A DNA stretch of 64,000 nucleotides, taken from contig NZ_JAECZB010000002.1 in NCBI RefSeq assembly GCF_016056295.1, positions 135,372 through 199,371 on the forward strand. Reading direction: 5' to 3'. The DNA comes from Atlanticothrix silvestris CENA357. Lineage in GTDB: Bacteria; Cyanobacteriota; Cyanobacteriia; Cyanobacteriales; Nostocaceae. Below are positions 25,715-37,225 of the stretch, piece by piece. The translations under genes and the position numbers were made by a program. How positions within the stretch are numbered: position 1 is the stretch's first letter; each line of letters begins with the position of its first letter. The notes under the pieces were generated by a model that saw only the letters and a program-made list of their open reading frames with translations, had not been told where the DNA came from and made no database searches.

Positions 25715-26716
25715 TTAATGGCTGGTTACTGCTTCTTCTAGGCGACTTAGCCTTTCTGCCAATAGTTTCTCTAGAGAAACTAATGCTTTGGTGAAGCCGT
25801 CGATGCCTTCTGCTAGTTTGTCAGATGCCATGCGGTCAGCAGCGTGCATCTTGTCAAAGGTAGCTTTGTCAATAGACATCTTTTCAATTTCCAAGTTTGC
25901 TACCTTGGCGGGATCGAGTTTACGTGGTAGTTCGCCAATAGTTGCTTGTAATTCAGCCAACAGCGCAGGAGAAATCGTCAGTAAATCACAACCTGCAAGT
26001 TCAGTAATTTCACCAATGTTGCGGAAACTGGCTCCCATAACTTCGGTTTTATGGCCGAATTTTTTGTAGTAGTTGTAGATTGTGGTGACGGACAATACAC
26101 CAGGATCTTCAGCAGAAGGATAGCTATCTCGTCCGGTGTCTTTCTTGTACCAGTCAAGAATCCGTCCGACAAAAGGAGAAATTAGGGTAACGCCAGCTTC
26201 GGCACAGGCGATCGCTTGGTGAAGACCAAACAATAAGGTCAAGTTACAATGAATACCTTCTTTCTCCAAGATTTCCGCAGCCTTAATGCCTTCCCAGGTG
26301 GTAGCAATTTTAATTAGCACGCGATCGCGGCCAATTCCAGCGGCTTTGTATTGGGCAATTAATTCTCTAGCCTTAGTAACGGTAGCGTCTGTATCGAAAG
26401 ACAAACGCGCATCTACTTCTGTAGAGACGCGGCCGGGAATAATTTGCAAAATTTTCAAACCAAAGGCAACTGCCAAACGGTCAAAAGCCAAAGAAACTAT
26501 CTGTGCTTGGCTTGCGCCGGCTCCCGCATCTTTTTTGGCTTGGAGTAAAGTTTGATCAACAATCTCCTGATATTCTGGCATTTGTGCCGCAGCGGTAATC
26601 AGAGAAGGATTGGTAGTGGCATCTTGGGGTTTGAACTTCTCAATCGCTTGGATATCCCCCGTATCTGCAACCACAACAGTCATTTGGCGCAATTGTTCTA
26701 GTAAATTTTTAGACAT
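25715..26716 (-). CDS. tal: Transaldolase
   Basis: This 333-residue enzyme of the pentose phosphate pathway transfers a dihydroxyacetone unit between sedoheptulose-7-P and glyceraldehyde-3-[11 protein letters not shown] and [11 protein letters not shown] are the family signatures, with Schiff-base lysine K136. [14 protein letters not shown] and [13 protein letters not shown] are further conserved blocks. A GGAG motif precedes the ATG. It lies downstream of pyruvate kinase and GAPDH genes in the same direction. In heterocysts the oxidative pentose phosphate pathway is a main electron source for nitrogen fixation, so this grouping makes metabolic sense. The C-terminal extension (about 315-333) is unremarkable. 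Confidence 0.97.
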   Translation of the reverse strand: MSKNLLEQLRQMTVVVADTGDIQAIEKFKPQDATTNPSLITAAAQMPEYQEIVDQTLLQAKKDAGAGASQAQIVSLAFDRLAVAFGLKILQIIPGRVSTEVDARLSFDTDATVTKARELIAQYKAAGIGRDRVLIKIATTWEGIKAAEILEKEGIHCNLTLLFGLHQAIACAEAGVTLISPFVGRILDWYKKDTGRDSYPSAEDPGVLSVTTIYNYYKKFGHKTEVMGASFRNIGEITELAGCDLLTISPALLAELQATIGELPRKLDPAKVANLEIEKMSIDKATFDKMHAADRMASDKLAEGIDGFTKALVSLEKLLAERLSRLEEAVTSH

Positions 26717-26869
26717 AAAATACTCCGGGATTTTTTGTTGGTTGAGAATTTACTGATTTCCCTGTTCTTGAAACTCGTTTTTGTGCCTACAATTCTGATT
26801 CTGGCAATTTTTCTTAATCATTGCCCAATTTTGCTTGCTGTCCAGAGTTACAGCCTCATTCTAGATGCG

Positions 26870-28300
26870 TCACGCTAAAATTGGCTGTCCAATTGAATGC
26901 ACTTTAATTAAACTAGTTGTTCCCGATTTACCAATTGGCACACCAGAGGTAATGACTACTTTATCACCGTTATTCGCTAGACCCATTTCTACAACTGTGT
27001 CTACCACATTCATAAACATCTCTTCGGCATTGTAGACTGGCGGAATCAGCAAGGGTTCAACACCCCAAGACAGAGCAAGTTGACGGTAAGCAGTTTCATC
27101 AGGGGTGAGGGCAATAATCGGTGTAGTCGGACGATACTTAGACACCATTTTCGCTGTACTTCCTGAAGAAGTGTTACATAGAATTGCTCGCGCGCCTGTT
27201 TCATAAGCGATGCGGCATACTGCTTCGGCTACAGATTCTGTGACACTGAGGCTGCCTGCATCATGACACCACGCATGTCTACTGCCTTCATTTAAAGACT
27301 GTTCTGTTCTCACAGCAATATTGTGCATGACTTGGACGGCGGCGGTAGGATATTGTCCCACAGCAGTTTCACCAGAGAGCATGACTGCATCTGTACCATC
27401 CAAAATTGAGTTAGCTACATCAGTGGCCTCGGCACGGGTGGGATCAGGAGCGCCAATCATTGACTCTAGCATTTGGGTAGCTGTAATTACTGGCTTACCA
27501 GCCTGATTACAACGGCGAATAATGTCCTTTTGAATCAAAGGGACTTCATGAATCGGCATTTCTACCCCTAAATCGCCACGGGCAATCATAATAGCGTCGG
27601 CAACATTGAGAATAGAGTCAAACTGCTCTACCGCCTCTGCTCTTTCGATTTTGGCAATTAAGCGAATTGAAGCCCCAGCAGCTTCAATCATCCGTTGGGC
27701 TGGTTCTAAATCTTGTGGCGATCGCACAAATGAAACCGCTACCCAATCTACACCCAATTGAATGCCAAAACGCAAATCCATCAAATCTTTTTCGGTAATG
27801 GAACTCACAGGTAAAGGAGTTTCTGGTAAATTCACTCCTTTGTGAGTAGAAATTACGCCACCAATTTTGACTAGGGCCCGAATTTTATCAGCATCGCGAT
27901 CGGTGACAATCAACTTGACACGACCATCGTTAATCAAAATCGGTTCCCCTGGTCGCACCATTGCAAATAAAGTCGGCAAGGGTAGAGGTAGTTCGTCGAT
28001 GCTATCACCCTTTTCTTGCAACACAAAAGTGACTTCCTCCCCAGCTTCGACTGTTAGCCCTGACGGTGGTAAGGTTCCCAACCGAATCTTCGGGCCACAC
28101 AAGTCTTGCATAATCGCGATCGGCTTTTGCTGCTCAGCACTAATTTGTCTGAGATGCCGAGCAGTTTGGGCGTGAAATTCATAAGCTCCGTGAGAAAAGT
28201 TCAATCGCGCTACATTCATGCCTGCTTCTACCAAAGCTTGCAGGCGTTCAGGTGCAGATGTAGCCGGCCCAACAGTACAAATAATTTTGGTTCGACGCAT
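26870..28300 (-). CDS. pyk: Pyruvate kinase
   Basis: This 476-residue enzyme makes pyruvate and ATP from phosphoenolpyruvate. The N-terminus MRRTKIICTVGPAT, the metal/substrate block ARLNFSHGAYEFH, the active-site region VRLIAKIERAE (here IRLIAKIERAEAVEQFD) and MIARGDLGVEMP are all present. KPVITATQMLESMI and MLSGETAVGQYP also match. Length is typical of the shorter bacterial form without the PEP-utiliser C-terminal domain found in some cyanobacterial paralogues. Transaldolase lies 153 bp downstream on the same strand. The gene begins shortly after a region without an obvious SD motif. Confidence 0.97.
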   Translation of the reverse strand: MRRTKIICTVGPATSAPERLQALVEAGMNVARLNFSHGAYEFHAQTARHLRQISAEQQKPIAIMQDLCGPKIRLGTLPPSGLTVEAGEEVTFVLQEKGDSIDELPLPLPTLFAMVRPGEPILINDGRVKLIVTDRDADKIRALVKIGGVISTHKGVNLPETPLPVSSITEKDLMDLRFGIQLGVDWVAVSFVRSPQDLEPAQRMIEAAGASIRLIAKIERAEAVEQFDSILNVADAIMIARGDLGVEMPIHEVPLIQKDIIRRCNQAGKPVITATQMLESMIGAPDPTRAEATDVANSILDGTDAVMLSGETAVGQYPTAAVQVMHNIAVRTEQSLNEGSRHAWCHDAGSLSVTESVAEAVCRIAYETGARAILCNTSSGSTAKMVSKYRPTTPIIALTPDETAYRQLALSWGVEPLLIPPVYNAEEMFMNVVDTVVEMGLANNGDKVVITSGVPIGKSGTTSLIKVHSIGQPILA

Positions 28301-28572
28301 AGGATTAGGGGTTTAGGGTTTGAGGAAAAGCCTGGGGTTTTACCCCCATAACCTGCGATTTGGAAGCTTCAAACATCCAAAATCACATGTGTTTAATATC
28401 ACTAATTTGTTAAGCAAAAATACTTTATCCAATCCTACTTTTAAGGTATTTACCCAAATCCCAAAATTCCCAGTCAGTCGTCAGCGATGCACTGAGCTTG
28501 TCGAAGTGTTATTTCTCCTAAATCTTGTACAGACGCGATTAATCGCGTCTCTACTCCTGACTTTCTGATAGA

Positions 28573-30091
<1,519 letters not shown>

Positions 30092-31171
30092 ATGGCGCTT
30101 GTACCAATGCGGCTGCTTCTGGATCATGCTGCTGAAAACGGTTACGGCATCCCAGCTTTCAACGTTAACAATTTAGAGCAAATTCAGGCGATCATGAAGG
30201 CGGCGGCAGAAACAGATAGCCCCGTAATTTTGCAGGCTTCTCGTGGCGCTCGTAATTATGCAGGAGAAAACTTTCTCCGCCACCTAATTTTGGCAGCGGT
30301 AGAAACCTATCCTCAAATTCCCATTGTCATGCACCAAGATCATGGTAATGCTCCTTCTACTTGCTACTCAGCAATTAAGAATAACTTTACCAGCGTCATG
30401 ATGGATGGTTCATTGGAAGCTGACGCTAAAACACCTGCCAGCTTTGAATATAACGTCAATGTTACTCGTGAAGTAGTAAACGTAGCTCACTCCTTGGGTG
30501 TCAGTGTTGAAGGTGAGCTAGGTTGCTTGGGTTCTTTAGAAACCGGTGCTGGTGAAGCTGAAGATGGTCACGGATTTGAAGGTACACTCGACCATTCTCA
30601 ACTACTAACTGACCCCGACCAAGCAGTTGATTTCGTCGAAGCAACCCAAGTAGATGCTTTGGCTGTAGCTATTGGCACCAGCCACGGCGCTTACAAGTTT
30701 ACCCGTAAGCCAACTGGCGAAATTTTGGCAATCAGCCGTATTGAAGAAATTCACCGCCGTTTGCCTAACACCCACTTGGTAATGCACGGTTCTTCTTCCG
30801 TACCTGAAGATTTGTTGGCACTAATTAACCAATATGGTGGTGCTATTCCTGAAACCTACGGTGTACCTGTAGAAGAAATTCAAAAAGGTATCAAGAGCGG
30901 TGTACGTAAAGTAAATATTGACACCGACAACCGTTTGGCAATCACCGCTGCGGTACGTGAAGCTTTGGCAGCTAATCCCAAGGAATTTGACCCTCGTCAC
31001 TTCCTCAAGCCTTCTATCAAATACATGCAGAAGGTATGTGCTGAACGCTATCAGCAATTTGGCACCGCTGGCAATGCTAGCAAAATTAAGCAAGTTTCTC
31101 TAGAAGATTTTGCAGCTAAGTATGCTAAAGGTGAACTCGATATGATCACCAAGGCAGCTGCTAAAGTTTAA
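30092..31171 (+). CDS. fba: Fructose-bisphosphate aldolase, class II
   Basis: This 359-residue zinc aldolase cleaves fructose-1,6-bisphosphate and can also act on sedoheptulose-1,7-bisphosphate in the Calvin cycle. The zinc site begins with HQDHG (81-85). Further motifs are [49 protein letters not shown] and [13 protein letters not shown] strong AGGAGG lies 8 bp before the ATG. The reading frame uses frequent, preferred-looking codons (GGT, CGT), as expected for an abundant protein. A rho-independent terminator follows at 31242. Confidence 0.97.
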   Translation: MALVPMRLLLDHAAENGYGIPAFNVNNLEQIQAIMKAAAETDSPVILQASRGARNYAGENFLRHLILAAVETYPQIPIVMHQDHGNAPSTCYSAIKNNFTSVMMDGSLEADAKTPASFEYNVNVTREVVNVAHSLGVSVEGELGCLGSLETGAGEAEDGHGFEGTLDHSQLLTDPDQAVDFVEATQVDALAVAIGTSHGAYKFTRKPTGEILAISRIEEIHRRLPNTHLVMHGSSSVPEDLLALINQYGGAIPETYGVPVEEIQKGIKSGVRKVNIDTDNRLAITAAVREALAANPKEFDPRHFLKPSIKYMQKVCAERYQQFGTAGNASKIKQVSLEDFAAKYAKGELDMITKAAAKV

Positions 31172-31241
31172 TTTAGCCAAAAAATAGGGGCAAAGCATAG
31201 CAATGCTCCTTAAAAACTGAAGGTTTTGATATTGCTTAAAC

Positions 31242-31280
31242 AAACCGGGTGACATTGAAGTTTCCCGGTTTTTTGTTTTA
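31242..31280 (+). terminator. Rho-independent terminator of the aldolase gene
   Basis: AAACCGGG (31242-31249) pairs with CCCGGTTT (31264-31271), followed by a T-rich run TTTTGTTTTATT. This is a strong factor-independent terminator 70 bp after the stop codon. Confidence 0.88.
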
Positions 31281-31415
31281 TTGTATGAGAGCGATCGCTA
31301 ATTATAAATTAAAGATTGTTTGAATTACAATTCAAGATACTAGTAGCTCAGAAACGAAAGAGTGCATTATATTTGTTAGCAAACTCATTAGTTGGATTTT
31401 GATTGATCTCATAAC

Positions 31416-32750
31416 ATGACTGTTCACGAAAACCGAGAAGCATTCATTCCTTACAATCGCACCGATATTATCAAACTTTGTCTACAAGATGGTAAGTTAG
31501 ATAGAGTTGAGGCAGAAACATTTAAAGATTTTTGTCAAATTTTATCTGCATATTACCACTTTCGCTTCCATCAGACTTTAGAAACTATCAAGGAAAACTA
31601 CATACCCTTCAACCCCAACGCAGATATCCAACCAATAACTCCACCAACATTTGATCAATATGATGAAATGGAGTTAAAAGTGGTTGATGCATTTAACAAT
31701 ATTGTAGAAAGAGCTAATTATATTTGTTTACCTCAAACACTTGTACAACGAGCATTAGATACAAAATCTCTGATTGATTTAAAAACGCAAGTTGATTTTG
31801 ATGAATTTGATCGATTCATCTGCTACTATCGGGGCGACACTAATAAGAAAATTTCGATCAAGAAATTCTTTTTTTGGCAGGAAGAAAAAATTATTGATAT
31901 TTTTGAGCGAATTGTATTGCTAGTCAAATTTAAAGAAGCAGATTATTTTAGGAATAAGAAAGCTAAAATCAACGCATTAAAATTTATTCCCGGTAAAATG
32001 TATGTTTATTTCTACAAAAACATTCCTAAACTAGATATTGACTTGCTCTTTCCTAATGTAGTAACGAGTATGACCTGGAAAGATCGGTTACTATTTGGGA
32101 TTCCTGCCATTGGTGCGGCAATTCCCCTCATATTAAGAGCGTTACCAAACTTATTATTACTGCTTGCTGCAATTTTATTGGTACTAAATGTGCCATTTTT
32201 TATCGAATCATTAGATGTAGAGCCAGATAAAGTCCGCAATGTGATGCCCGTTCTAGTCGCAACTCTATCGTTAACGATCGCATTGGGTGGATTTGCCTTT
32301 AAGCAATATACTAATTACAAAAACAAAAAAATAAAATTTCAAAAAGATGTCACAGAAACTCTATTTTTTAAAAATTTAGCTAATAACGTTAGTGTGTTTC
32401 AAATGTTCATCAATTTAGCTGAAGAAGAGGAGTGTAAAGAAATCATTCTTGTGTATTATCACTTACTCACTAGCCCGATTCCACTCAATCCTCAACAATT
32501 AGATGCTTGCATAGAAACTTGGATGGAGAATAAACTGGGCACGACAATCAATTTTGATATCCAAGGGCCATTAAATAATTTAGAAGATATTTGTGGCAAG
32601 GTAAACACAAATGACAAAACAGCACCTGAAATTCCTTTATTAAGTCATGATGACCAGGGATGTTGTCATGTTCTTCCTTTAAAGGATGCCAGGACAGTAA
32701 TTGATTATGTTTGGGATAATGCTTTTTTATATAATGGGATAGATTTGTAA
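31416..32750 (+). CDS. DUF3754 (TMEM143-like) membrane protein
   Basis: This 444-residue protein matches the DUF3754 pattern I know from cyanobacteria, plants and TMEM143 of mitochondria. It has an N-terminal helical region (EAFIPYNRTDIIKLC) and the conserved FDRFICYYRGDT. The segment KFIPGKMYVYFYKNIPKLDI then leads to DLLFPNVVTSMTWKDRLLFG. Two membrane hairpins follow (about 225-265 and 280-300), then a soluble C-terminal domain. The molecular function of the family is not known. It appears monocistronic, after the aldolase terminator. Sequence on either side is AT-rich. Confidence 0.85.
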   Translation: MTVHENREAFIPYNRTDIIKLCLQDGKLDRVEAETFKDFCQILSAYYHFRFHQTLETIKENYIPFNPNADIQPITPPTFDQYDEMELKVVDAFNNIVERANYICLPQTLVQRALDTKSLIDLKTQVDFDEFDRFICYYRGDTNKKISIKKFFFWQEEKIIDIFERIVLLVKFKEADYFRNKKAKINALKFIPGKMYVYFYKNIPKLDIDLLFPNVVTSMTWKDRLLFGIPAIGAAIPLILRALPNLLLLLAAILLVLNVPFFIESLDVEPDKVRNVMPVLVATLSLTIALGGFAFKQYTNYKNKKIKFQKDVTETLFFKNLANNVSVFQMFINLAEEEECKEIILVYYHLLTSPIPLNPQQLDACIETWMENKLGTTINFDIQGPLNNLEDICGKVNTNDKTAPEIPLLSHDDQGCCHVLPLKDARTVIDYVWDNAFLYNGIDL

Positions 32751-32810
32751 TCAAGTTTTAATATATTTCTCCAGCTATTTAAAGTTAACTCATAAAATCT
32801 CTTGTTTATT

Positions 32811-32883
32811 TCTCAGCGTTCTCAGCGCCTCTGTGGTTTAGAAGTAATTTATTTAACTACAGAGACGCAGGGGACACAGAGCC
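32811..32883. repeat. Dispersed CTCTGTG-type inverted repeat
   Basis: TCTCAGCGCCTCTGTGGTTTA and TTAACTACAGAGACGCAG form an imperfect inverted repeat of about 70 bp. Shorter related strings occur near 38470 (GTTCTCAGCGTCTCCTGCGG), 52888-52918 and 59794. It is an intergenic dispersed repeat without coding potential. Confidence 0.6.
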
Positions 32884-32947
32884 AATATTATCATTGTTCA
32901 CATAACTGATGTATAGTCACAAATCTAAAATTACAATTCCCAAATTA

Positions 32948-34102
32948 ATGGATCGACGGTCTTTTTTACGATTTACAGGTGGACTTGTACTTTCACAACT
33001 GCTGATTGGGTGTGGTGGTCAAAACCAAACAAAACTGAATGTACAGCTATTAAAAGGTTCTATTCCCGGTCAGGTGGTTAATGAATTTCGCCAAAGTTTA
33101 CAGCAAAAAGCGCAGTTAAAGTTTGCTCCAGTTGAACAAATACAAAATTTATTTCAGCAATTGCAAAGTTGGCAAAAGCAACCACAAACCACTAATGAAC
33201 CTGTTTGGAGTCGTTTTGTGCCATTTAGGCAATCTCAAACTCCCATAGCTGATTTGGCAACATTAGGAGATTACTGGCTCAAAACTGCAATTGAACAGAA
33301 GTTGATTCAGCCACTAGAAGAAACAGAGATCAAACAGTTAAAACATTGGTCTGCTTTGGATGAAAGATGGCAAAAACTAGTAACGCGCAATGAGCAAGGC
33401 AACCTAGATACTCAGGGAAAAATTTGGGCTGCTCCTTACCGTTGGGGTAGTACGGTAATTATTTATGACCGTGAAAAATTTAAAAAGTTAGGATGGAAAC
33501 CGCAGGATTGGGGTGATTTATGGCGAGATGAACTGCGATCGCGGATTTCATTGTTAGATCAACCAAGAGAAGTAATTGGTCTAGTTTTAAAGAAACTAGG
33601 AAAATCATACAATACAGAAAATCTGGACACAGTACCAGACTTGGAAAAGGAACTAAAAACATTAAATCAACAAGTAAAGTTCTACAGTTCCAATACCTAC
33701 CTAGAACCTCTAATTATTGGTGACACTTGGCTGGCGGTTGGTTGGTCATCCGATGTAATACCAGTTTTAGGACGTTATCCGCAACTTGCTGCCTTTGTGC
33801 CTAAATCAGGAACAGCAATCTGGGCAGACTTGTGGGTTCGTCCCACAAGTGTTACCAAAAGTGATTTATCATCCCAATGGATTGATTTTTGTTGGCAACC
33901 AGACATCGCTAAACAAATTGCTCTTTTGACTAAAAGTAATTCACCAATTTCTACCAATATTGTCGCTGCCGATATCCAGGAGCCTTTACGAAATTTGTTA
34001 CAAAATAATAATGAAATTTTTGCCAAAAGTGAATTTTTGCTTCCCTTAAATCCATTAGTGGCAAAGCAGTACGAGTCTTTATTCGCTAAAATCAAGACTT
34101 AG
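32948..34102 (+). CDS. Extracellular solute-binding lipoprotein (ABC-transporter type), orphan
   Basis: This protein of about 384 residues has a Tat-like start (DRRSFLRF), a hydrophobic stretch and a lipobox LLIGC with C22, so it should be a lipoprotein. Homology by eye is to the spermidine/putrescine or iron-type periplasmic binding fold, with APYRWGSTVIIYDREKFKKL and IGDTWLAVGWSSDVIPVLG. The start at 32948 is chosen because the Tat motif then sits at the N-terminus. An earlier ATG at 32909 would add 13 residues. No permease or ATPase gene is nearby, so its partner, if any, is elsewhere. The substrate cannot be deduced. Confidence 0.85.
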   Translation: MDRRSFLRFTGGLVLSQLLIGCGGQNQTKLNVQLLKGSIPGQVVNEFRQSLQQKAQLKFAPVEQIQNLFQQLQSWQKQPQTTNEPVWSRFVPFRQSQTPIADLATLGDYWLKTAIEQKLIQPLEETEIKQLKHWSALDERWQKLVTRNEQGNLDTQGKIWAAPYRWGSTVIIYDREKFKKLGWKPQDWGDLWRDELRSRISLLDQPREVIGLVLKKLGKSYNTENLDTVPDLEKELKTLNQQVKFYSSNTYLEPLIIGDTWLAVGWSSDVIPVLGRYPQLAAFVPKSGTAIWADLWVRPTSVTKSDLSSQWIDFCWQPDIAKQIALLTKSNSPISTNIVAADIQEPLRNLLQNNNEIFAKSEFLLPLNPLVAKQYESLFAKIKT

Positions 34103-34139
34103 TGAGCATTGGAGAAAAGCCCGTGCCCCAGACAATTTT

Positions 34140-34676
34140 TTAGAGGGGTCGCAATAGTCTTACCATATTCTGAGCATTCATTTGAATATTGCATAAGGTT
34201 GGACTTGTATTAAAGTTACAAGTGTAAGTTGCCAACATATCTTGCTGATAATTGAAAACTCGAACGTTATAACCTTCCTTTCTGACTTGGTTGCCTAAGC
34301 GATTTACAAAACTGTAGCGCTCCAAGTAGTTTAATAAACTCCAAATTTGCTGATTCACGATCAGGTCTACTCGGCCAGGTTCTTGCTCAGAAGCTGGATA
34401 TGCTATCCAATTATCCAACAGCTTGTTCTCGGAGTTTTGTTGTGCCCACCATAAACTAGGAGTGGTTAATCCTTTGAGATCAATAGTGTTAGCTGTAATT
34501 ACAGCACCATTTGGCTGAGTTAATAAGTCTAATTGTAGTGGAGCCTTTGAAGGCTGCGGAACCGAGGATGTTTCTGCTAATGAAGATGAGATTGGTAAAA
34601 GAGAAATTGTATTCAAACTAATAGTTATTAATAGTGAAAGTGATGTTTTACGACCAAACAGTTTGTGTTTAAGCAT
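34140..34676 (-). CDS. Exported protein of unknown function
   Basis: This 178-residue protein has an N-terminal signal peptide (about 1-34, basic start MLKHKLFGRKTS, hydrophobic core, cleavage near SLAE). The mature part is about 140 residues. It contains IDLKGLTTPSLWWAQQ and GRVDLIVNQQIWSLLNYLER, and two cysteines near the end (YTCNFNTSPTLC) that could form a disulfide. I recognise it only as a cyanobacterial exported protein without a function. It is convergent with the solute-binding protein gene, with 37 bp between stops. Confidence 0.78.
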   Translation of the reverse strand: MLKHKLFGRKTSLSLLITISLNTISLLPISSSLAETSSVPQPSKAPLQLDLLTQPNGAVITANTIDLKGLTTPSLWWAQQNSENKLLDNWIAYPASEQEPGRVDLIVNQQIWSLLNYLERYSFVNRLGNQVRKEGYNVRVFNYQQDMLATYTCNFNTSPTLCNIQMNAQNMVRLLRPL

Positions 34677-34998
34677 AATCTATAAAAATATTAGTTAGTT
34701 TTTGAAAAAGCTCCGTAGACTGAACCCTTCAAGTGCAATCCATAAATAATCTTTTGAATATGGAAGCGGACGGTAACATTAGTATCATTATCTCTAAATC
34801 ATCGACTAGTAGTCCACCCCATCAACTTTAACTAACTCACATTTAGTCACTCACTGAATTGGGTACTTTAAACAATGGCGGGATAGAAGGCGGTTATAGA
34901 GCAGTTGAATCGTTACTTTGATGAGGGTGTATGGAAGATGCCACGTATATTGAGCTAATTAAACTGTAGAATATGACAGTTGTATTCAGCAGCGAACG
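34677..34998. other. Intergenic region upstream of purB
   Basis: No gene is seen in 322 bp. A plus-strand open stretch near 34875-34960 reads KAVIEQLNRYFDEGVWKM before a stop, but its preceding stop codon and lack of start leave it as a possible gene remnant. A nine-codon ATG frame (34973-35002) overlaps the TTG start of purB. Confidence 0.4.
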
Positions 34999-36294
34999 TT
35001 GATTGAGCGTTATACTTTGCCCGAAATGGGCGACCTGTGGACTGAATCTTACAAATTAAAAACCTGGCTACAGGTAGAGATTGCAGTCTGTGAAGCCCAA
35101 GCTCAACTGGGTTATATCCCATCTGATGCAGTTGAGGAAATTAAGACCAAGGCAAATTTTGACCCCAAACGGGTACTAGAAATTGAGGCTGAAGTCCGTC
35201 ATGATGTCATCGCATTCCTAACGAATGTTAACGAATATGTTGGTGATGCCGGACGCTATATTCACTTGGGTTTAACTAGTTCAGATGTGCTAGATACGGC
35301 TTTAGCGCTGCAATTGGTCACTAGTCTCGATGTGTTATCAAAGCGCCTAGAAGATTTGATTTCGGCAATTCGCCAAAAGGCGCATGAACATCGATATACA
35401 GTCATGGCTGGTCGATCGCATGGTATCCACGCTGAACCGATCACCTTTGGTTTTAAGCTGGCTGGGTGGTTGGCAGAAGTGTTGCGACATCAAGAACGCC
35501 TAAAAATTCTCCGCGAAACTATTGCTGTTGGTAAAATTTCTGGTGCGGTGGGAACCTACGCCAATATTGAACCCCGTGTAGAAGCGATCGCTTGCCAAAA
35601 ACTCGGACTCCAACCGGATACGGCTTCAACACAAGTGATTTCCCGCGATCGCCACGCCGACTATGTACAGCAATTAGCTTTAATAGCAGCATCTATTGAG
35701 CGCTTTGCTGTGGAAATTCGCAATCTGCAAAAAACAGACGTTTTAGAAGTTGAAGAATTTTTTGCTAAAGGTCAAAAAGGCTCCTCGGCAATGCCGCACA
35801 AGCGGAACCCCATCCGTTCAGAACGGCTGACAGGAATGGCGCGATTGGTGAGAAGTCATGCAGGTGCAGCCTTAGAAAATGTTGCTCTTTGGCATGAGCG
35901 CGATATTTCTCACAGTTCTGTAGAACGGGTAATCTTGCCGGATGCCTGTATTTTGACGCACTTTATGTTGATCGAAATAACCGAATTGGTGAAAAACCTA
36001 TTGGTTTATCCAGATAACATGGTCAGAAATCTCAATTGCTATGGCGGTGTAGTATTTAGCCAAAAAGTGCTACTCGCTTTAGTAGAAAAGGGAAGCAGCC
36101 GAGAAGAAGCTTATGCGATCGTCCAAGAAAACGCGCACGCCGCTTGGAACAAACCAGAAGGCGACTTCCACAACTTGATCGCTAAAGATCCGCGTGTTGC
36201 CCAAAGGTTATCGCCAGCAGATATTGAGGCATGTTTTGACCCTCAGCAACATCTCCGGCATTTAGAAGATGTCTATCAAAGGTTGGGTATTTAA
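34999..36294 (+). CDS. purB: Adenylosuccinate lyase
   Basis: This 431-residue enzyme acts twice in purine synthesis, releasing fumarate from SAICAR and from adenylosuccinate. The signature loop is SSAMPHKRNPIRSERL, with catalytic serine, and TSSDVLDTALALQL and GRSHGIHAEP carry the catalytic histidines. The start is TTG at 34999, giving the family N-terminus MIERYTLPEMG. An in-frame stop lies upstream at 34960 and no ATG fits. No clear SD motif precedes it. The length is typical of the shorter bacterial form. It appears monocistronic, followed by DUF4126 in the same direction after 220 bp. Confidence 0.96.
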   Translation: MIERYTLPEMGDLWTESYKLKTWLQVEIAVCEAQAQLGYIPSDAVEEIKTKANFDPKRVLEIEAEVRHDVIAFLTNVNEYVGDAGRYIHLGLTSSDVLDTALALQLVTSLDVLSKRLEDLISAIRQKAHEHRYTVMAGRSHGIHAEPITFGFKLAGWLAEVLRHQERLKILRETIAVGKISGAVGTYANIEPRVEAIACQKLGLQPDTASTQVISRDRHADYVQQLALIAASIERFAVEIRNLQKTDVLEVEEFFAKGQKGSSAMPHKRNPIRSERLTGMARLVRSHAGAALENVALWHERDISHSSVERVILPDACILTHFMLIEITELVKNLLVYPDNMVRNLNCYGGVVFSQKVLLALVEKGSSREEAYAIVQENAHAAWNKPEGDFHNLIAKDPRVAQRLSPADIEACFDPQQHLRHLEDVYQRLGI

Positions 36295-36514
36295 ATTAAT
36301 TGGGGATTGGGCAGCAGCAGAGGAGGATAATAATTCCCAATTCCCTATGCTCAATTTTCCAAAATCAGTGTGTATTGTCAAAAAAAGATAAAGAGACTAA
36401 ATGTTTTTAGTATTGTCTTGTTCAAAAACAATGGTTTGGTGCTGCTATTCTCAAAAGTCGTGGGTAGTATAAATAACAAATATTGGCTTATTTATTAACC
36501 CTCTCAGTGCCGTG

Positions 36515-37075
36515 ATGATTGAAATCTTGGCCACGCTTTCTGCATCTGCCGCAGCAGGAATGAGAATAGGCATACCTCTATTGATCATTGGACTGTTACA
36601 AGGCAGTAATTTATGGTCACAAGTCCCAATTTTATCTCACCTTTCCCCGTCACTCTTATTAGGCTGCCTCACCAGTTGGTCGTTAGTTGAATTATTGGCT
36701 TCAAAAAAGCTATGGGGGCAAAGAATACTACAACTAATTCAGTTATCACTATCTCCCCTTGTGGGAGCAATTATGGGGTTAGCAGTAGCCACAGCAACAA
36801 CTGCACCAAACTGGCTAATTGCCTTAATTGGGGGTTTATTTGCTCTAGTACTTCAACTAGTTCAAGTTGGCTGGTTTTATCGCTTGCGTGGCCTGCCATT
36901 GTGGGCAGTTTTTCTTCAAGATACATTGTGCATTGCTTTAGTGTTTTTTGCCTTCGATGCACCTAGACAAGGAGGATTACTTGCTTTAATTCTTCTTTGG
37001 TTGGCACTACTGAGTGTGAAGCAGTGGTATAACTGGTATCACCAAGGAAAGAGGTATATAAGTAAAAATAATTGA
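36515..37075 (+). CDS. DUF4126 family membrane protein
   Basis: This 186-residue hydrophobic protein has about five membrane helices. The N-terminal SASAAAGMRIGIPLLIIGLL matches DUF4126. ATG at 36515 is preferred, with a GTG one codon earlier. Function of the family is unknown. The last 20 residues are basic and cytoplasmic (WYNWYHQGKRYISK). It may be transcribed from its own promoter in the gap after purB. Confidence 0.82.
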   Translation: MIEILATLSASAAAGMRIGIPLLIIGLLQGSNLWSQVPILSHLSPSLLLGCLTSWSLVELLASKKLWGQRILQLIQLSLSPLVGAIMGLAVATATTAPNWLIALIGGLFALVLQLVQVGWFYRLRGLPLWAVFLQDTLCIALVFFAFDAPRQGGLLALILLWLALLSVKQWYNWYHQGKRYISKNN

Positions 37076-37137
37076 ACTCTTAATAGTACAGGACGGCGTA
37101 AATAAACTACCCATTCCAAATCAATAAAAAGTTTACG

Positions 37138-37191
37138 TTGTCTTGAAAAGTTTGCTCTTGGGGGAAACCCCAAGCCGCAACTTTTCGCTGT
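37138..37191. repeat. REP-like unit, second copy
   Basis: TTGTCTTGAAAAGTTTG, a palindromic GGGGGAAACCCC centre and CAACTTTTCGCTGT repeat, in reverse orientation, the layout found at 19992-20045. It lies between the convergent DUF4126 and glycosyltransferase genes. Confidence 0.6.
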
Positions 37192-37225
37192 ATTCATTTT
37201 TAATTTTTAATTCCGCTTTGCGGTA

